This document shows, piece by piece, positions 33,008 through 44,447 of a DNA stretch of 64,000 bases. Source of the stretch: Coniochaeta sp. PMI_546. Lineage: Eukaryota; Ascomycota; Sordariomycetes; Coniochaetales; Coniochaetaceae. The notes below the pieces were generated by a model that searched no databases, was not told where the DNA came from, and saw nothing but the letters and a program-made list of their open reading frames with translations. The position numbers and the translations under genes are program-made. Where the stretch lies: the NCBI GenBank assembly GCA_021432605.1, contig MU271144.1, positions 2,662,606 through 2,726,605 of the forward strand, written 5' to 3'. Numbering within the stretch: the first letter of the stretch is position 1; every line of letters starts with the position of its first letter.

Positions 33008-36000
33008 ATGCTGCTGGGTTTGGAATGCCTTCATGACGCCGGCCGCGGGGCCAACCATGAGGAGGAATTGGTCGAGTATGTTTCCAGTGTTCTCCGTCAG
33101 TGCTCTAATTCGGTACAGGTTCTAACCATAACCGTGACTTAGTATTGTCGCGGTCCACGACATCCACGAAGACTCACTCGAAGCATGGACTGATCCGAAG
33201 TCCAAGGTCAACTGGCTGCGGGATTTCCTGCCACAAGATGTCCGGGTCGGCAGGGTTCTCGCATACGGCTACGATTCGTCGGCATCAGCTCTCTTTGCGA
33301 GCGAGGCGGGCGAGACCATACAGAGAATGGCAGAGTCTCTCGTTCAGGAGCTTAGGGCTGATCGTCAGTTCGCCGGCACGCTGAGACGGCCGATCATCTT
33401 CTTATGTCACGGCATGGGCGGAGTACTGGTCAAGAAGAGCTTGGTATATGCCTCGACGCGGACCGCCCCGAAAGTCGCCCATCTGTGGGACCACTACATT
33501 TCAACCTTTGCAGTCATATTCTTCGGAACACCACACGGACACGCAGACAAATCAGCCTGGCTGGAGTACGAAGCCATGTCAAGGCCAGCGCGACACCCAC
33601 TTGTCCAGACTGGAATCCGCCTCAGGTCTACGGAGAAGGGTGATCCCCAGATGCCTCTCTTGGTGGACAACGATTTTGCGCCGCTTGTAAAACAGTTCCA
33701 TCTGTTCTTCTTCTGGGCCGAAGTTACAACGCGTTTGAACAACCGGCCGGTTATTCTCGTCGACCACAAGTCGGCTGTGCCAACGCTCGACAATACAGAA
33801 TCAGCCGGTATTCACGCAAGCCATTTGGACATGTGCAAATTCGGCTCCAGGACGTCCTCCGATTATCGCACTGTTATCGCGGCGCTCGCTACATACTGTC
33901 AGAAGGCGCCTGGCATCATCTCTCGCCGTTGGCGGCTTGCAGACGCTGAATTGAAAAGACGCAGGATGGGCGAGGCCCAGGAAATAATGGGCGAAGAGAT
34001 CGTTGGATTTGACGTCCACCTCGAAGAGCTTTTTAGAAGCACCGGAATACGCTCCCGTGCCACCGGTATACTGCATTTCGACATTCCCGAGGAGGTTTCG
34101 TCGACCTTCATTGGTCGCCAAGACATGCTCAGGGTGTTGCGCGATGCCTTCTTCCCTGGTGGTGAGCCAACGTCGTCCCCGGGTCAAAAGTCTTTCGTCA
34201 TTTTCGGTATGGGGGGCTCCGGGAAAACAGAGTTGTGCTCCAAGTTCGCCAACGACAATAAGCACGAGTACACGGCCGTGTTCACCATTCGCGCAGCCTC
34301 CCCCGAGACTATCAAGGAGTCGTACTGCAACATCGGTCTGCTCGCTGGACTACAGCCGACTGAAAGTGCCGGGCGACACTTTCTGGCTCAGCAGAAGGAA
34401 CCGTGGCTTCTCATAGTCGACAATGCTGACGACCCATCCTTGCAATTGTGTCGTTTATTCCCCCCTGGAGGTGCCGCCCACATCCTCATCACAACGCGAG
34501 TCCGCGACTTCCGCCAGGACGGGACAAGGGGGTCTCTCGAACTCAAGGGGCTAAGAGAATCCGAAGCTCTGCAACTACTGCTTACAAGGGCCAATATTCC
34601 GCGTCCGTGGGACGACTCAGCTGCGGAGGAAGGAGGTCGGATTGCAAAAGCGTTGGGCTACCTTGCCCTGGCGCTGATCCAAGCTGGAACCTGTGTTTAT
34701 CGAGGGGTGTGCGAATTAGCAGGCTACCTCAGGATCTTGTCGGAAGTTAGGGAGGAAAAGCTATACCAAGAGACGTCCGCCCGAGAGTCGCCTGACGAGA
34801 TTGATCCTAGAATCGACATCATGAAGGTGGTTTATTCGACCTTCGATGTTTCACTCAACCACTTGGTCAAGAGCACCAATGTCCAGAGTCAGGACGCCTC
34901 AGACCTGTTGAACGTCCTCGCTTTCTGTCACTTTGAGCTCATCCCCGTGGAACTATTCTCCCGGGCCTTGACGAATCAGGACAGACATCTCAGCGGCCCC
35001 CTTTCGAAGTCATGGGTTTCCAACGCGGCTCATGGATTACTCCGACGCCTTGAGCCACCAACGCCTCTACCGCGCTTCCTAAAATCGAAGAACAGGAAGA
35101 TTGCGGAGCATCGCATCAAGGTTGCGCTCGCGAACCTGCAATCACAGTCCTTTATTCGCTGTGACGGGAAGTTCATCTCGCTGCACCCGCTAATTCACTC
35201 GTGGGCACGGGACAGGTTGACGGTCTCACAGCGACATCTGTGGTCGTCGATATCCTTGAACATATTCATGGAGTCCATTCTGCTACCGCCAACGGGCAAT
35301 ACGAAGACAGATGGCGAGTTTCACAGAGATGCTATTCCACATTTAGAGGCATGTTTAGCGGTTACCGGAAACCCACTGCCACAAGCTACTACTGATCTGG
35401 GAAGAATCCGGTTGCAGCTCGTTGGATTGCTTCGGCCATCCTTTCTACTAATTGTCCGCAACCAGGTCACCATGCACGCTAAGTGTGGTTGGATTTTCGC
35501 CGAGCGAGGTCACTTTGACAAGGCCGTAATGCATCTCCACACGGTCAGGACCATGTTGATTAAGCTCCGCGGCGAAACGGACGAGAAGACAATGAGCGCG
35601 ACTCTTGGTCTGGCCGGTATATATTGGGGTTTGGGACGCATGAAGGAAGCCATTGATCTGCAACGCTTGGTTGTGGAAACACGGACACGCATCTATGGAA
35701 ATGAGGATGGCCGAACTCTCCAGGCCATGGATAAGCTAGGGCGATCCTACTGGTTGCACGGTCAGTACCAAGAGGCCCTCGACCTGCAACAGGTTACCTC
35801 GCACCGGATGAAGAAAGTCTTGGGGGAGAGCCATCCTGAAACGCTCGAGGCGTTGGACAACCTCGGAGTCACGCTGGGTGCTTGGCATAGATTCCACGAA
35901 AGCCTCGAAATCCACCAGTTCGTCCTAGAAGCGCGGCTCAAATCCCTCGGAGCCGCGCACCTGGATACGCTCAACACGAAAGGTAATCTTGCCATGGCTC

Positions 36001-36674
36001 TCCTAGACATTGGTCGTCTCGACGAGGCAAAAGCAGCCATGGCCGAAGTCTACACCCAGAGGCAGAAGCAACTTGGCAAAGAACACCCCTGGACTCTGTG
36101 GGCTTTGTGTTATCTCGCCAAGATCGACATAGAACTAGGATTGCTCGATGAGGCTGAGGAGATGCTCACATGGGGTATCGAGGCAGCGACGAGGAGCTTG
36201 GGCGAGAAACACCTTGGCGTTCTCATGGGCCGTGGACAGCTTGCCCAGATATACGCTATGACGGGAAGACTTGACGAGGCTCAGAAAAACACTGAGGAGA
36301 TCATTGTCCTGGTCGAAGAATCCCGAGGAATCGCGCATCCAGACTGCGTTTACGGGCTTTGGAGGCTGGCGCGGCTGTATGTGCGTCAGGGTTCAAGGGT
36401 GAAGGCGAAGAAGACCTGCGAGCTGGGATTGCAGCGGGCAGACATGCGGATTACGCGGAAGCATCCATTGGCAAAACAACTGGAAGAGCTGTTAGATGGC
36501 CTTCAAGATCCAACGTCCACAGTTGCTGATTTGCTCAACATTAGACCGGCCAAGTCAGCATCAGTGGTCACCCAGAAAGCCCCAAGAGCCGGTGATAATG
36601 CTGAGAAGGAGGCTGTACAACGTTGGAGAAGTTTGAGTCTGCTTTCAGGCAGCGGAAGAGTTCCGACTTGGTGA
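33008..36674 (+). CDS. NLR-type protein: inactive SesB-like hydrolase domain, NB-ARC, TPRs
   Basis: Signal-transducing NTPase of the fungal NLR type, 1199 residues, exons 33008-33075 and 33143-36674. Residues 1-290 are a hydrolase-like domain homologous to the gene at 28655-29968. Here the nucleophile motif reads CHGMGG, with Gly113 in place of Ser, and the oxyanion loop reads VHDIHED instead of VHGLNGG, so esterase activity is unlikely. NB-ARC follows: P-loop FGMGGSGKT (about 377-385), Walker B WLLIVDNADD, sensor HILITTR, and ALGYLALALIQAG at the GxP position. From about 790 to 1130 are 42-residue kinesin-light-chain-like TPRs, for example LGRSYWLHGQYQEALDLQQV and LDNLGVTLGAWHRFHESLEI. Known: such proteins act in fungal non-self recognition or cell death. 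Ligand and output here are unknown. The start is in exon 1 (MLLGLECLHD), whose GA|T junction restores VDIVAVHD. Confidence 0.92.
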
Positions 36675-37464
36675 TGAGTTTGGTAGTACATGATACCCCT
36701 TTCCATTCTAACTTTGCGCCAAAGGGTGATTCTTCGCATTGCAAGGTCTGTATCGTCACATGTTGTTCTGTCTCGTCACACATTGAGCACCAGTTGCGAG
36801 AGGATATAATCGGACAGGACCATGATGTTTCCTGCATGAAGAAGGACACAGGGCATAACCGTCACGGCGAAGTTGTCTGTTGAAAACATATGGACGGCCC
36901 AAGTGACAGAACCCTTTGATAAGGGCATGCTAACAACAGCTGGCGGAAATGGCCAAAGCTGATTTCCAGAGATAGCAAAACACGCAGCTATCATGAAAGA
37001 CCGGAGAAGAAAAAAAGCAAACACCAGCCTAGTGATTGTCAAACTAGCCGGCGTGCAATGTAGACCAAAGTAGTTGCGGGTTGCCGGTAGAGGATCTAGG
37101 GAGGCTTCTTCGAGATCTAAACTTGAAGCGCCAAGATCTGCTAAAATAAGCCCCGGACTGCATGTTATACTGAAGTCTTTTGGTTGGCACCAAGGAAGGA
37201 TGGAAGGTGCATCTCTCGACGACACGATCAAGAGATCCCACCGAAAAAGGAACATACCGTAGTCAAGTTGTAACTTCGACGAGACATTGCAGTGATGATA
37301 CAATATAGTGTGATCTATATGCTACTGTTGAAATGGTACATGTGCAGCGGCGCTCTCGAGTCTCAAGACCCACCAAGTATACTCATATGCTTGCTCCTAG
37401 ATCGTACACTTACTTATTCAGCCGCAAATAGGCCGTTTCCCTAGTACACAGTTGATACATCGGC
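36675..37464. other. convergent intergenic region
   Basis: 790 bp between the 3' ends of the NLR and the mitochondrial ribosomal gene. It is AT-richer, with no gene supported. Confidence 0.55.
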
Positions 37465-38520
37465 CTACTCCTTCTTCTCACCCTCCGCCGCCGCCGCACC
37501 TTCGCTTTCAGCAGCAGCAGGCTTGCTCTCTTCCTCGAGGACACTCCTCCGGCTCTCCATAGTCAACCACAAGCTCTTGCTTGCTCCCTCGAGCGCAGTC
37601 GTCAATCCAAGACCAGCGCTCTGCAATAGATACACGAGCTGTGCACGTAACGAGTCCAGACCACCGTCAATGCCACCCACCCACCGCACACCCTCGACAT
37701 CAAACACACGTCCCTCGATCCTGCCTCCAACAAGCAGCAACTTCTGCAGCGCCGTCTGCACCGTCGGCTCGTAGTACCCTGGATTCTTCTTCCTGCTGGG
37801 CGCAGGGAAGGCCGGCGCCTGCGGGGCCAAGATGCTCAGCGCGGCGGCCAGATGGGCGGGCGACACGGCCGGGAAGGTGAGGATTGCCAGCGGCCCGACC
37901 ATGAGCGGCGAAAGCTGGCCGTAGGGCGAGTCGGCGAGTTTCTCCGGCTCCTGGGGCACGGATTTTATGGCCTTGTATGCTGCCTTTGACAGGTCGTGGT
38001 TGTAGACTCTGTTCTTGTTGCTGCCGCTCTTCACGGGCGCTACGGACGACGGGTCGAAGAACTCGACAATCTTGAGCGCGACGTCGAAGATGCGGGTGCG
38101 GATGATCTGCAGCTTGACATCGGCCGTGACCAGTGCGTCTTCAGGTGCCGTAGAGACGGCCGCTAGTGCTAGCCGTAGCTCTCTACGGACGGCGGCCCAT
38201 TCCAGGGCTGTGAGGTTGTTGTGTTGGAAGACGAGGATTAGGGGCGTCGAGCGTAGGAGCGAGGTGTATGTCCGGAGCAACTGGGCCTTGCGCACCTCTG
38301 GGGGTCGGGCCGTGGGGGGTTTTGTCGGTGGTACATAATCAGCCGGCAAACGGAGGGCTCCGAGGGAGGATGTGCTAGATACTGAGGTCGCGTACGACCT
38401 CGGAGTCGATGTGCTCGTGATCGATGTCGAAAGGAATATTGCTGGCCGAGCAGAGACTGTTGACCGGCTGATCGACGCCGTCAGACTGGCTGAGGCGGGA
38501 CACCGTAACCTGGGAGGCAT
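37465..38520 (-). CDS. MRPL11: mitochondrial large ribosomal subunit protein uL10m
   Basis: Structural protein of the mitochondrial ribosome at the base of the L7/L12 stalk (yeast MRPL11). Uninterrupted frame of 351 residues starting at 38520. The N terminus ([13 protein letters not shown], then [20 protein letters not shown], ending near RSYATS) is basic, Ser/Thr-rich and free of acidic residues, a typical mitochondrial presequence. The body has the uL10 pattern [35 protein letters not shown] and [10 protein letters not shown]. The C terminus is an Ala/Glu-rich tail. Fungal mitochondrial uL10 proteins diverge strongly, so family is surer than domain detail. An in-frame open stretch upstream has no ATG support and is excluded. 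Confidence 0.88.
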   Translation of the reverse strand: MPPRLRCPASASLTASISRSTVSARPAIFLSTSITSTSTPRSYATSVSSTSSLGALRLPADYVPPTKPPTARPPEVRKAQLLRTYTSLLRSTPLILVFQHNNLTALEWAAVRRELRLALAAVSTAPEDALVTADVKLQIIRTRIFDVALKIVEFFDPSSVAPVKSGSNKNRVYNHDLSKAAYKAIKSVPQEPEKLADSPYGQLSPLMVGPLAILTFPAVSPAHLAAALSILAPQAPAFPAPSRKKNPGYYEPTVQTALQKLLLVGGRIEGRVFDVEGVRWVGGIDGGLDSLRAQLVYLLQSAGLGLTTALEGASKSLWLTMESRRSVLEEESKPAAAESEGAAAAEGEKKE

Positions 38521-39003
38521 TGTGGCTGCAATTGGGACCTGGAGAAGCAAGCAAAGCCTCTCCGATAATCGTGATCGCAGTCGTAGGTGCTGATGATCCG
38601 AAGCTCCAAAATTTTGGCGTTGAAGTCGGCGCATTGACCATCTCGAGCTCGATTGATTGACTTGAATTCTGCCATTCACCACCGCTCTTGCGTTCTGTGC
38701 TGTGCCTGGCATTGGACCCCTGCTGCTGCCATGACATTTGCTGCCAAAGTCTCACCCCACCAAAAGTTCGACAGGTCGACGTGGGGCACTTATTCACACA
38801 ATTGACGACCGGATACGGAGTCAGAGTCATAGCAGTCGCAACACATCTTTGTCGCTGTCCCTATCCCAGAGAGACGGTTGAAGGTCATCCGTCATAGAGT
38901 TCTTCAACTGTGTTCGTTGGCTTGATCAATTGGTCTTTGATTGGCTTCATAGAGCATTACGATCTTGCTCCAAATCACCGACTTCGGTCTCATACAACTC
39001 ACA
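38521..39003. promoter_or_regulatory. divergent promoter region, MRPL11 / TRP4
   Basis: 483 bp between the start codons of two divergent genes. No specific element is assigned. Confidence 0.5.
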
Positions 39004-40328
39004 ATGGCCTCACAACAGCTATCAGGGGAGCAACAGCTTCCCAAGGTCGATATCAAACCTCTACTAGCGAGACTCTGGCCGGTAGACCATCCCGAGCCGG
39101 TCACAGCAGATGAGATCGCCGAAGCCATCTCGTACTTCTTCACCAACCAAATATCAGATGTTCAGGCCGGCTCTTTGCTCATGTGTCTGCATTTCACTGG
39201 TCTCGACCGCCAAGCAGAGGTCCTCGCCAAGTGCGCTGCAGCAATGAGGAAAGCTGCCGCTCAGGTCGATGCCGCTGCTCTACGGTCTGTTGTCAAGGCA
39301 CGAGGCCGACCAGAAGGCACCTACCAAGGTGGACTAGTAAGACACTCACTGTTCTGCTCACTCGTCTAGTCCTGCTCACCCCCTACTAGGTCGACATAGT
39401 CGGAACAGGAGGCGACTCACACAACACCTTCAACATATCAACCACCTCCTCCATCCTCGCCTCTAGCCTGCTCCTAATGGCCAAGCACGGCAACAAAGCC
39501 TCAACTTCCAAATCCGGCTCAGCGGACCTACTGAACTGCATGCAACCCCGCGCACCCAAGATCTCCAACGTGCGGCCAGACACAATCACCACTGTCTACT
39601 CGGCCACAAACTACTCCTTCCTCTTCGCCCCAGTCTTCCACCCAGGCATGAAATACGTCGCCCCTATCCGCCGCCAACTCCCCTGGCGCACACTCTTCAA
39701 CCTCGTCGGCCCCCTCGCCAACCCAGCAGACGTCGACCCGGGCAGCCACAACCCCCTCGTCGAAGCCCGCATGATCGGCGTCGCACGCAAGGACCTCGGC
39801 CCCGTCTTCGCCGACGCGCTGCAGATGACCGGCGCCAAGAAGGCGATGGTCGTCTGCGGCGACGAGGAGCTCGACGAGATCAGCTGCGCCGGCCCGACGC
39901 TCTGCTGGAGGCTGAACAGCGAGAATACCCCTGCCGGGGAGGAGACCAAGGTGGAGCATTTCCTGCTGCGGCCGGAGGACTTTGGGCTGCCGGCTCATCC
40001 GCTCTCGACGGTGTCGCCCGGTAAAGAGCCCGAGGAGAATGCAAAGATTCTGGGCAAGATTCTGAACGGGGAGGTGCCGGATGATGATCCCATACTGCAT
40101 TTCGTGCTCATGAACACGGCGGCGCTGTTTGTTGTGGCGGGGGTCTGTGAGGGGGAGAGGAGTGAGCTTGGACATGGGGATGACGGGGTCGTTATTCAGG
40201 AGAGGGGGCCGGGTGGTGGGCGGTGGAAAGAGGGTGTCAGACGGGCGAGGTGGGCTATCAAGAGTGGTGAGGCGGCGAGGCAGTGGGCTCGCTTTGTTGA
40301 GGTTACCAATAGCGTCAGCGACAGCTGA
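39004..40328 (+). CDS. TRP4: anthranilate phosphoribosyltransferase
   Basis: Second step of tryptophan synthesis: anthranilate plus PRPP gives N-(5-phosphoribosyl)anthranilate. Exons 39004-39336 and 39390-40328, 423 residues; the splice restores the active site start GGL|VDIVGTGGD. The N-terminal helical domain (ADEIAEAISYFFTNQISDVQ) and the glycosyltransferase family 3 domain are both present. Motifs include VGTGGDSHNTFNIST for PRPP, KHGNKASTSKSGSADLL and LFNLVGPLANPA. Two acidic inserts (around 290-330) are longer than in bacterial TrpD, as usual in fungi. The intron is 53 nt. Cytosolic; typically under general amino-acid control, but I do not see a clear TGASTCA site in the short divergent promoter. 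Confidence 0.95.
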
Positions 40329-40522
40329 GCTTACCTTTCGAATCAAGGATGACGGCTATTTGGGCAAGAAAAAAGTGTTGAAACTTATAGACAGGAGGGC
40401 TTGACCAGGGTCAGAATATACCATTGGGTTTTGTTCTTGGAGAACAGATGCGTTCTGGCCCATTAGCTGCTCTCAGGTCTTCGAAGCTCAAAGTCCGAAA
40501 GTCCGGAGGGTATCATAAAAAA

Positions 40523-42056
40523 TCATGACTGTGTTTCGAATTTGGTAAAGTATCCCCTTCGGAAAGGGTTGAGCTCATCGGCAGTCACTCCAACGTCGAG
40601 AGCGCGTCCTGCCCTCTCCCGCATGGCATTAGGGTCGACTTTTGCATCAGGTAGTCGTTGATAGGTGATAAGCCTTCGGGACCCTATAGTAGTCATGTAA
40701 GCTTTTGGCCTAAATGAAAAGGGGGGAGATAGACATACACTTATTGAATGGCTGTGTGCACACCACGACGACCTCCATGTACGGGTGTGACGGTATCGCA
40801 ATCTCCTGTTCTTCGTCGTTCGCCGTCGGCATCCAGAAAGACAGGCGACCGTAGTCGACAAGTGTCTGCGCCGAAAACTGTAAGATATCGTCCAGCATGG
40901 CCATGAAGCTGTATGGCTTTTTAGGCGGGATATAGGCTGGGTCCCTTGATGCACGTCAGTACCAGAACACAATAACTATGTCGTGAAAATGCCACTCACG
41001 ACTTCATCTCCTTACCAACCCTCACCCTCCACGCATCCTTGCCCTCCGGATCCCGCACCCCCAGCACAACGAGCCCTTCCCTCACTCCGTAAGGTGGATC
41101 ACACAGGATAGCATCAAATGTCCGCCCCTTGCCATTCTCCCCATCTCCAGTCCCAAGTTCCGCCCTTCGTATAGGCGAGTTCGTCAGATCTGCGGTAAAG
41201 AACGCGCCCATCCGCTCGACAAGCCCGTACTGCTCGAAGTTCGCCTTCAGCGTCTTCTTCTTCTCGTCGCCCCTCACACTACGGCCATCAATATCACTCC
41301 CGAAAGTCAAAGCCCCAAACAGTCCACACGCAATGGGAAAACTCCCCGTCCCCACAAAGGGATCGTAGATCATCTTCCCCGGCGCGGCCAGTGCCAGATT
41401 GGCCGTGATGAGCGCCAGCTCCGAGTCCATGGACGTGGTACTGATGTACCTCCTCTTCTTGAGGTCGAGTTTCTGCGGCAGGTCCCTCGCACCGTACCCA
41501 ACCTTCCTGCCGAGGTAGTAGCACTTCGGGTCCGGGATGCCGAGCGGCACGGACTGGTCGGGCCAGTCCTCGAAGATGGTGAACTCCTCTTCCGGGTCGG
41601 ACATGCGCACCTCGCCGTCGAAGGGCAGGTAGGCGAACTCCTTGATCAGGGCGAGGCGCTTGGAGTTGGTGCGCGCGCCTTGGTAGCTGTCCAGCCAGAA
41701 CTTGAAGGAGGCGGTGCGGTACCGCGGCCAGAGGTGGGAGGAGTTGGCACGGACCGAGGCGTGCAGCTCCGGCGTGGTGGTGCCGGAGCCCCAGAGCTCG
41801 GAGATGGTCTGCACTAGGATTGCGCGCTTCACGAGGCGGGCTGCGTCGGCGCTGGAGGCGGAGGGGAGGTGGATTATGCAGAAGGGTGACTGTGAGATTG
41901 TGTGTGAGTATGTGTGAGAGGCCGGGTGAAATGGGGACTTACGTCTTGGCTGTATGAGAGGACTTTCATGTCGATTCCTTCGAGGGTCGCCAGGGCTTGG
42001 ACCTCTGGGAGCCGGAAGGACTCATGAGACTGCGAGAAACGGATTATGTAGTCCAT
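40523..42056 (-). CDS. TRM11: tRNA (guanine-10-N2)-methyltransferase TRM11
   Basis: Catalytic subunit of the Trm11-Trm112 enzyme that makes m2G10 in tRNA. Minus-strand exons 41943-42056, 41000-41889, 40739-40944 and 40523-40683 give 456 residues. The N terminus MDYIIRFSQSHESFRLPEVQ is the THUMP/NFLD-like region, followed by KRRYISTTSMDSELALITAN. The Rossmann methyltransferase core has motif I DPFVGTGSFPIACGLFGA and motif IV DAILCDPPYGVREG. The last donor was placed at 40738 because GTATGT there gives the in-frame junction NK|WSRRLITYQRL. Cytoplasmic or nuclear. It is head-to-head with RPP40, 326 bp apart. Confidence 0.94.
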
Positions 42057-42382
42057 CTTGTCGGGTTGTGACTTGACGGTGGTGCTGATATCTTGTCTCA
42101 AGTTGTAAGAAAAGTTGTTCGCTTGAAATGCTCGCATGGCAAAAATTCGAGGTACATCTTCCTTCGGGCACTAAATCTGCTATGAAGCCCGCATAAAGTA
42201 AGGTTGCTCAGGTAAAGATCCACTGTATGTCAGCGGGCTTTAGCGGCATCTTGTCCCATTTGTCCCCTGTGAAGATACATCGACGCCTCCAGAATCGAAA
42301 GTGCATCCGAGCAATCGAGTTTTTCTCGTTGGTCTCGCCTCCTGCTGCCTCAACACATCCTGGTAAGCAGTCCCGGGTAACG
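42057..42382. promoter_or_regulatory. bidirectional promoter region, TRM11 / RPP40
   Basis: 326 bp between the start codons of two divergent tRNA-maturation genes. An ATG at 42227, in frame with RPP40, could start a 52-residue-longer protein. No defined element recognised. Confidence 0.5.
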
Positions 42383-43745
42383 ATGCAAGCTTTCTCCGAG
42401 CCTTCGGTCTACCAGACCTCCAAGTGCTATGTCACTCATGGGACAATTGGACACCTTGATCCGAAGCAGTTGCCGACAAAGGGCAAACCATGGTCCGCAA
42501 TTGTTGGCCTGGATTTCATCCACAGAGTATGTGATCCTCCTCACGTGAATACAGGTACGGGGTATATGTACGGTTACTGACGTCGTCATAGGTCGATCTG
42601 ATACTTCCTCAAGAGCATTTCCAGCTCATCCAGAACTCTCTTCTCAATGGACCAGCTCCCGAGTACAGACGGGTTATCATGACCCTGGGGGACGTCCTGA
42701 CGGGGGACTTTCTCAAGGAGTATATCAAGCAAGGTTGGACTACGGTTGTCTTCGGGTAATATTTAAGTTAGCTGACTGTCTCAAGGGAATATAATGATGA
42801 TGTCTGAGGGTACCATTGGCGTGGACAACGTCTTCGTCTTGAAGAGTGGTAAGCCACGCATGAGAACTTCACGATTGGCCGACTTGACTGACGGACCAGG
42901 AAACCTCAAAATGTTCCTTGACAAGGAGACTTACGAAAGAGCCGGTCTGGTCGGAAAGCCTCACGGTAGCAAGGGCAAGAGGGGTCTGAAGCCTAGATGG
43001 GGTACGTTTGACGGCATTTGACATAACTGACATTGGTACACAGGTGCTGACTAGCTTCTAGTTGTTGAGCTCGATCTCTCTGCTCCAGCCATGTGGCCCG
43101 GCAAGAAAGGCTTCGAGAGGTTGATACACGCCTGCAAGAATGCCCTGAACCAACCTCTGACTTGGCTCTTTTGCAATCTGTCGTCGAGCAGTACGTACAA
43201 GTCAACCTCATCAAGTGTCGCAGCATCTGACATAGTCTACATCTACAGCCCCTGAGCCCGATCCTCTAGCTCAGCACGCTCCAACTAAATTCACCTCCAG
43301 AGCCGGTATCACGCAAAACATTGATGTCAAGCTCCCACCTCTAAAACCAGACACCGAGATGGTAGCTTCGGGCGACAAAGATGAGTATGAGGAATTTGCC
43401 ACCAACATATACGAGTGGCTCTCGCTCGTCCGCCTGGAGAGCCCGCGCATCCTTTCTAGCGATGAGATCGACCCATATCTATCGCGGTATCGGATTCCAG
43501 GAGACAGCCAAGACCAACAACCTGCGTCCCTATGCAAGATCAGCTGGCGAGGCTTCCTCTCGTCGGCATGGGCTCGAAAAACGCTTGTTGATGTCATCCT
43601 CGCTCTGCCAGCAAAGACGTGGTTCTCCTTCAGCGCGACTACGTTCTCGAGCGGAATGATGGCGGAGAGTTCCGAGTTTGCTCTCTTCCGTCCGCCCGAG
43701 TCGCAAAGAGAGTACTTTATGTGGGAGGTGAAGAGCCATGACTGA
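42383..43745 (+). CDS. RPP40: ribonuclease P/MRP subunit RPP40-like
   Basis: Protein subunit of RNase P, which removes 5' leaders from pre-tRNA in the nucleus. Six exons: 42383-42526, 42592-42733, 42786-42848, 42900-43001, 43062-43190 and 43249-43745, giving 358 residues. Features match the Rpp40 family: YQTSKCYVTHGTIGHLDP, GDVLTGDFLKEYIKQGN, MMMSEGTIGVDNVFVLKSG, FLDKETYERAGLVGKPH and VVELDLSAPAMWPGKKGFER. The C-terminal part (EFATNIYEWLSLVRLESPRI, AWARKTLVDVI, TWFSFSATTF) completes it. All phases close. The start at 42383 was favoured because similarity begins right there; 42227 is the alternative. The 3' end converges on the ankyrin gene with 21 bp between stop codons. Confidence 0.86.
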
Positions 43746-43766
43746 GGTCTTTACTCAGTACCTTGA

Positions 43767-44447
43767 TCATTCTTGCCTCGGCCGCACATTACGCTCCTCA
43801 CCCAAACCCTGGTCCGCGATTGTGTCTTCGACCAACTGTCGGAGCCGAGCTTGGCCTTCCGGAGTGTCGAAGTCTTCTCTCGCCGCGAGCTCCTCTATCC
43901 TCCGTCGGAACCCCGGGTCGACTTCCATTGTCATTTCTTCGATCTGCTCTGGCATGGTACCGACCCGGACCGACAGGCCTTCCGGCGGTGGTGGGAGACC
44001 CATGGCAGCATCTGCCGACTCGCCTGCCGCGTCGCCGTTTGTGCTGGTTCCGTTCAGTGCATTTCCGCCTTGCTCGGTCTCATATTGCGCCAGGTGCCTG
44101 GCCAGAGCGGGATATTCGTCTTCGATGCGTATTTTCTCCGGCGCGGCGATGCCCTCGTCGTTCTTGATCATGGGGTCGAGTCCAAGCTCGTCAATCAGGA
44201 CTTTTGCTGCGTTCACCGATTCAACCACGAACAACGCAGTCTCGCCATCCTCATCCTTGAGATCCACTGGCACATTGTATTCCCTGACGAGAGTTCGAAG
44301 GAGATCGAGGTGGTTGTAGCTCGCTGCGGCGTGGATGAGGGAGTAGCCATGCTCGTCTTGGCGAGCGGCAATGGACGGATCTTCGCGCAGAAGCTCCAGA
44401 AGGGCCGCGGGGTTGTCAGCAGCGAGAAGGTATGGGTTGGGCGCCAT
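43767..44447 (-). CDS. small ankyrin-repeat protein
   Basis: Uninterrupted frame of 226 residues starting at 44447. About three ankyrin units fill residues 1-110: NPAALLELLREDPSIAARQD, EHGYSLIHAAASYNHLDLLR, EDGETALFVVESVNAAKVLI. An acidic, low-complexity C-terminal half contains PPPPEGLSVRVGTMPEQIEE and a helical end rich in Glu and Arg. Small proteins of this layout are conserved in ascomycetes and fission yeast, but I know of no established function; a binding or chaperone adaptor is possible. No targeting signal is seen. A run of A/T lies directly upstream in the leader. Confidence 0.85.
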   Translation of the reverse strand: MAPNPYLLAADNPAALLELLREDPSIAARQDEHGYSLIHAAASYNHLDLLRTLVREYNVPVDLKDEDGETALFVVESVNAAKVLIDELGLDPMIKNDEGIAAPEKIRIEDEYPALARHLAQYETEQGGNALNGTSTNGDAAGESADAAMGLPPPPEGLSVRVGTMPEQIEEMTMEVDPGFRRRIEELAAREDFDTPEGQARLRQLVEDTIADQGLGEERNVRPRQE

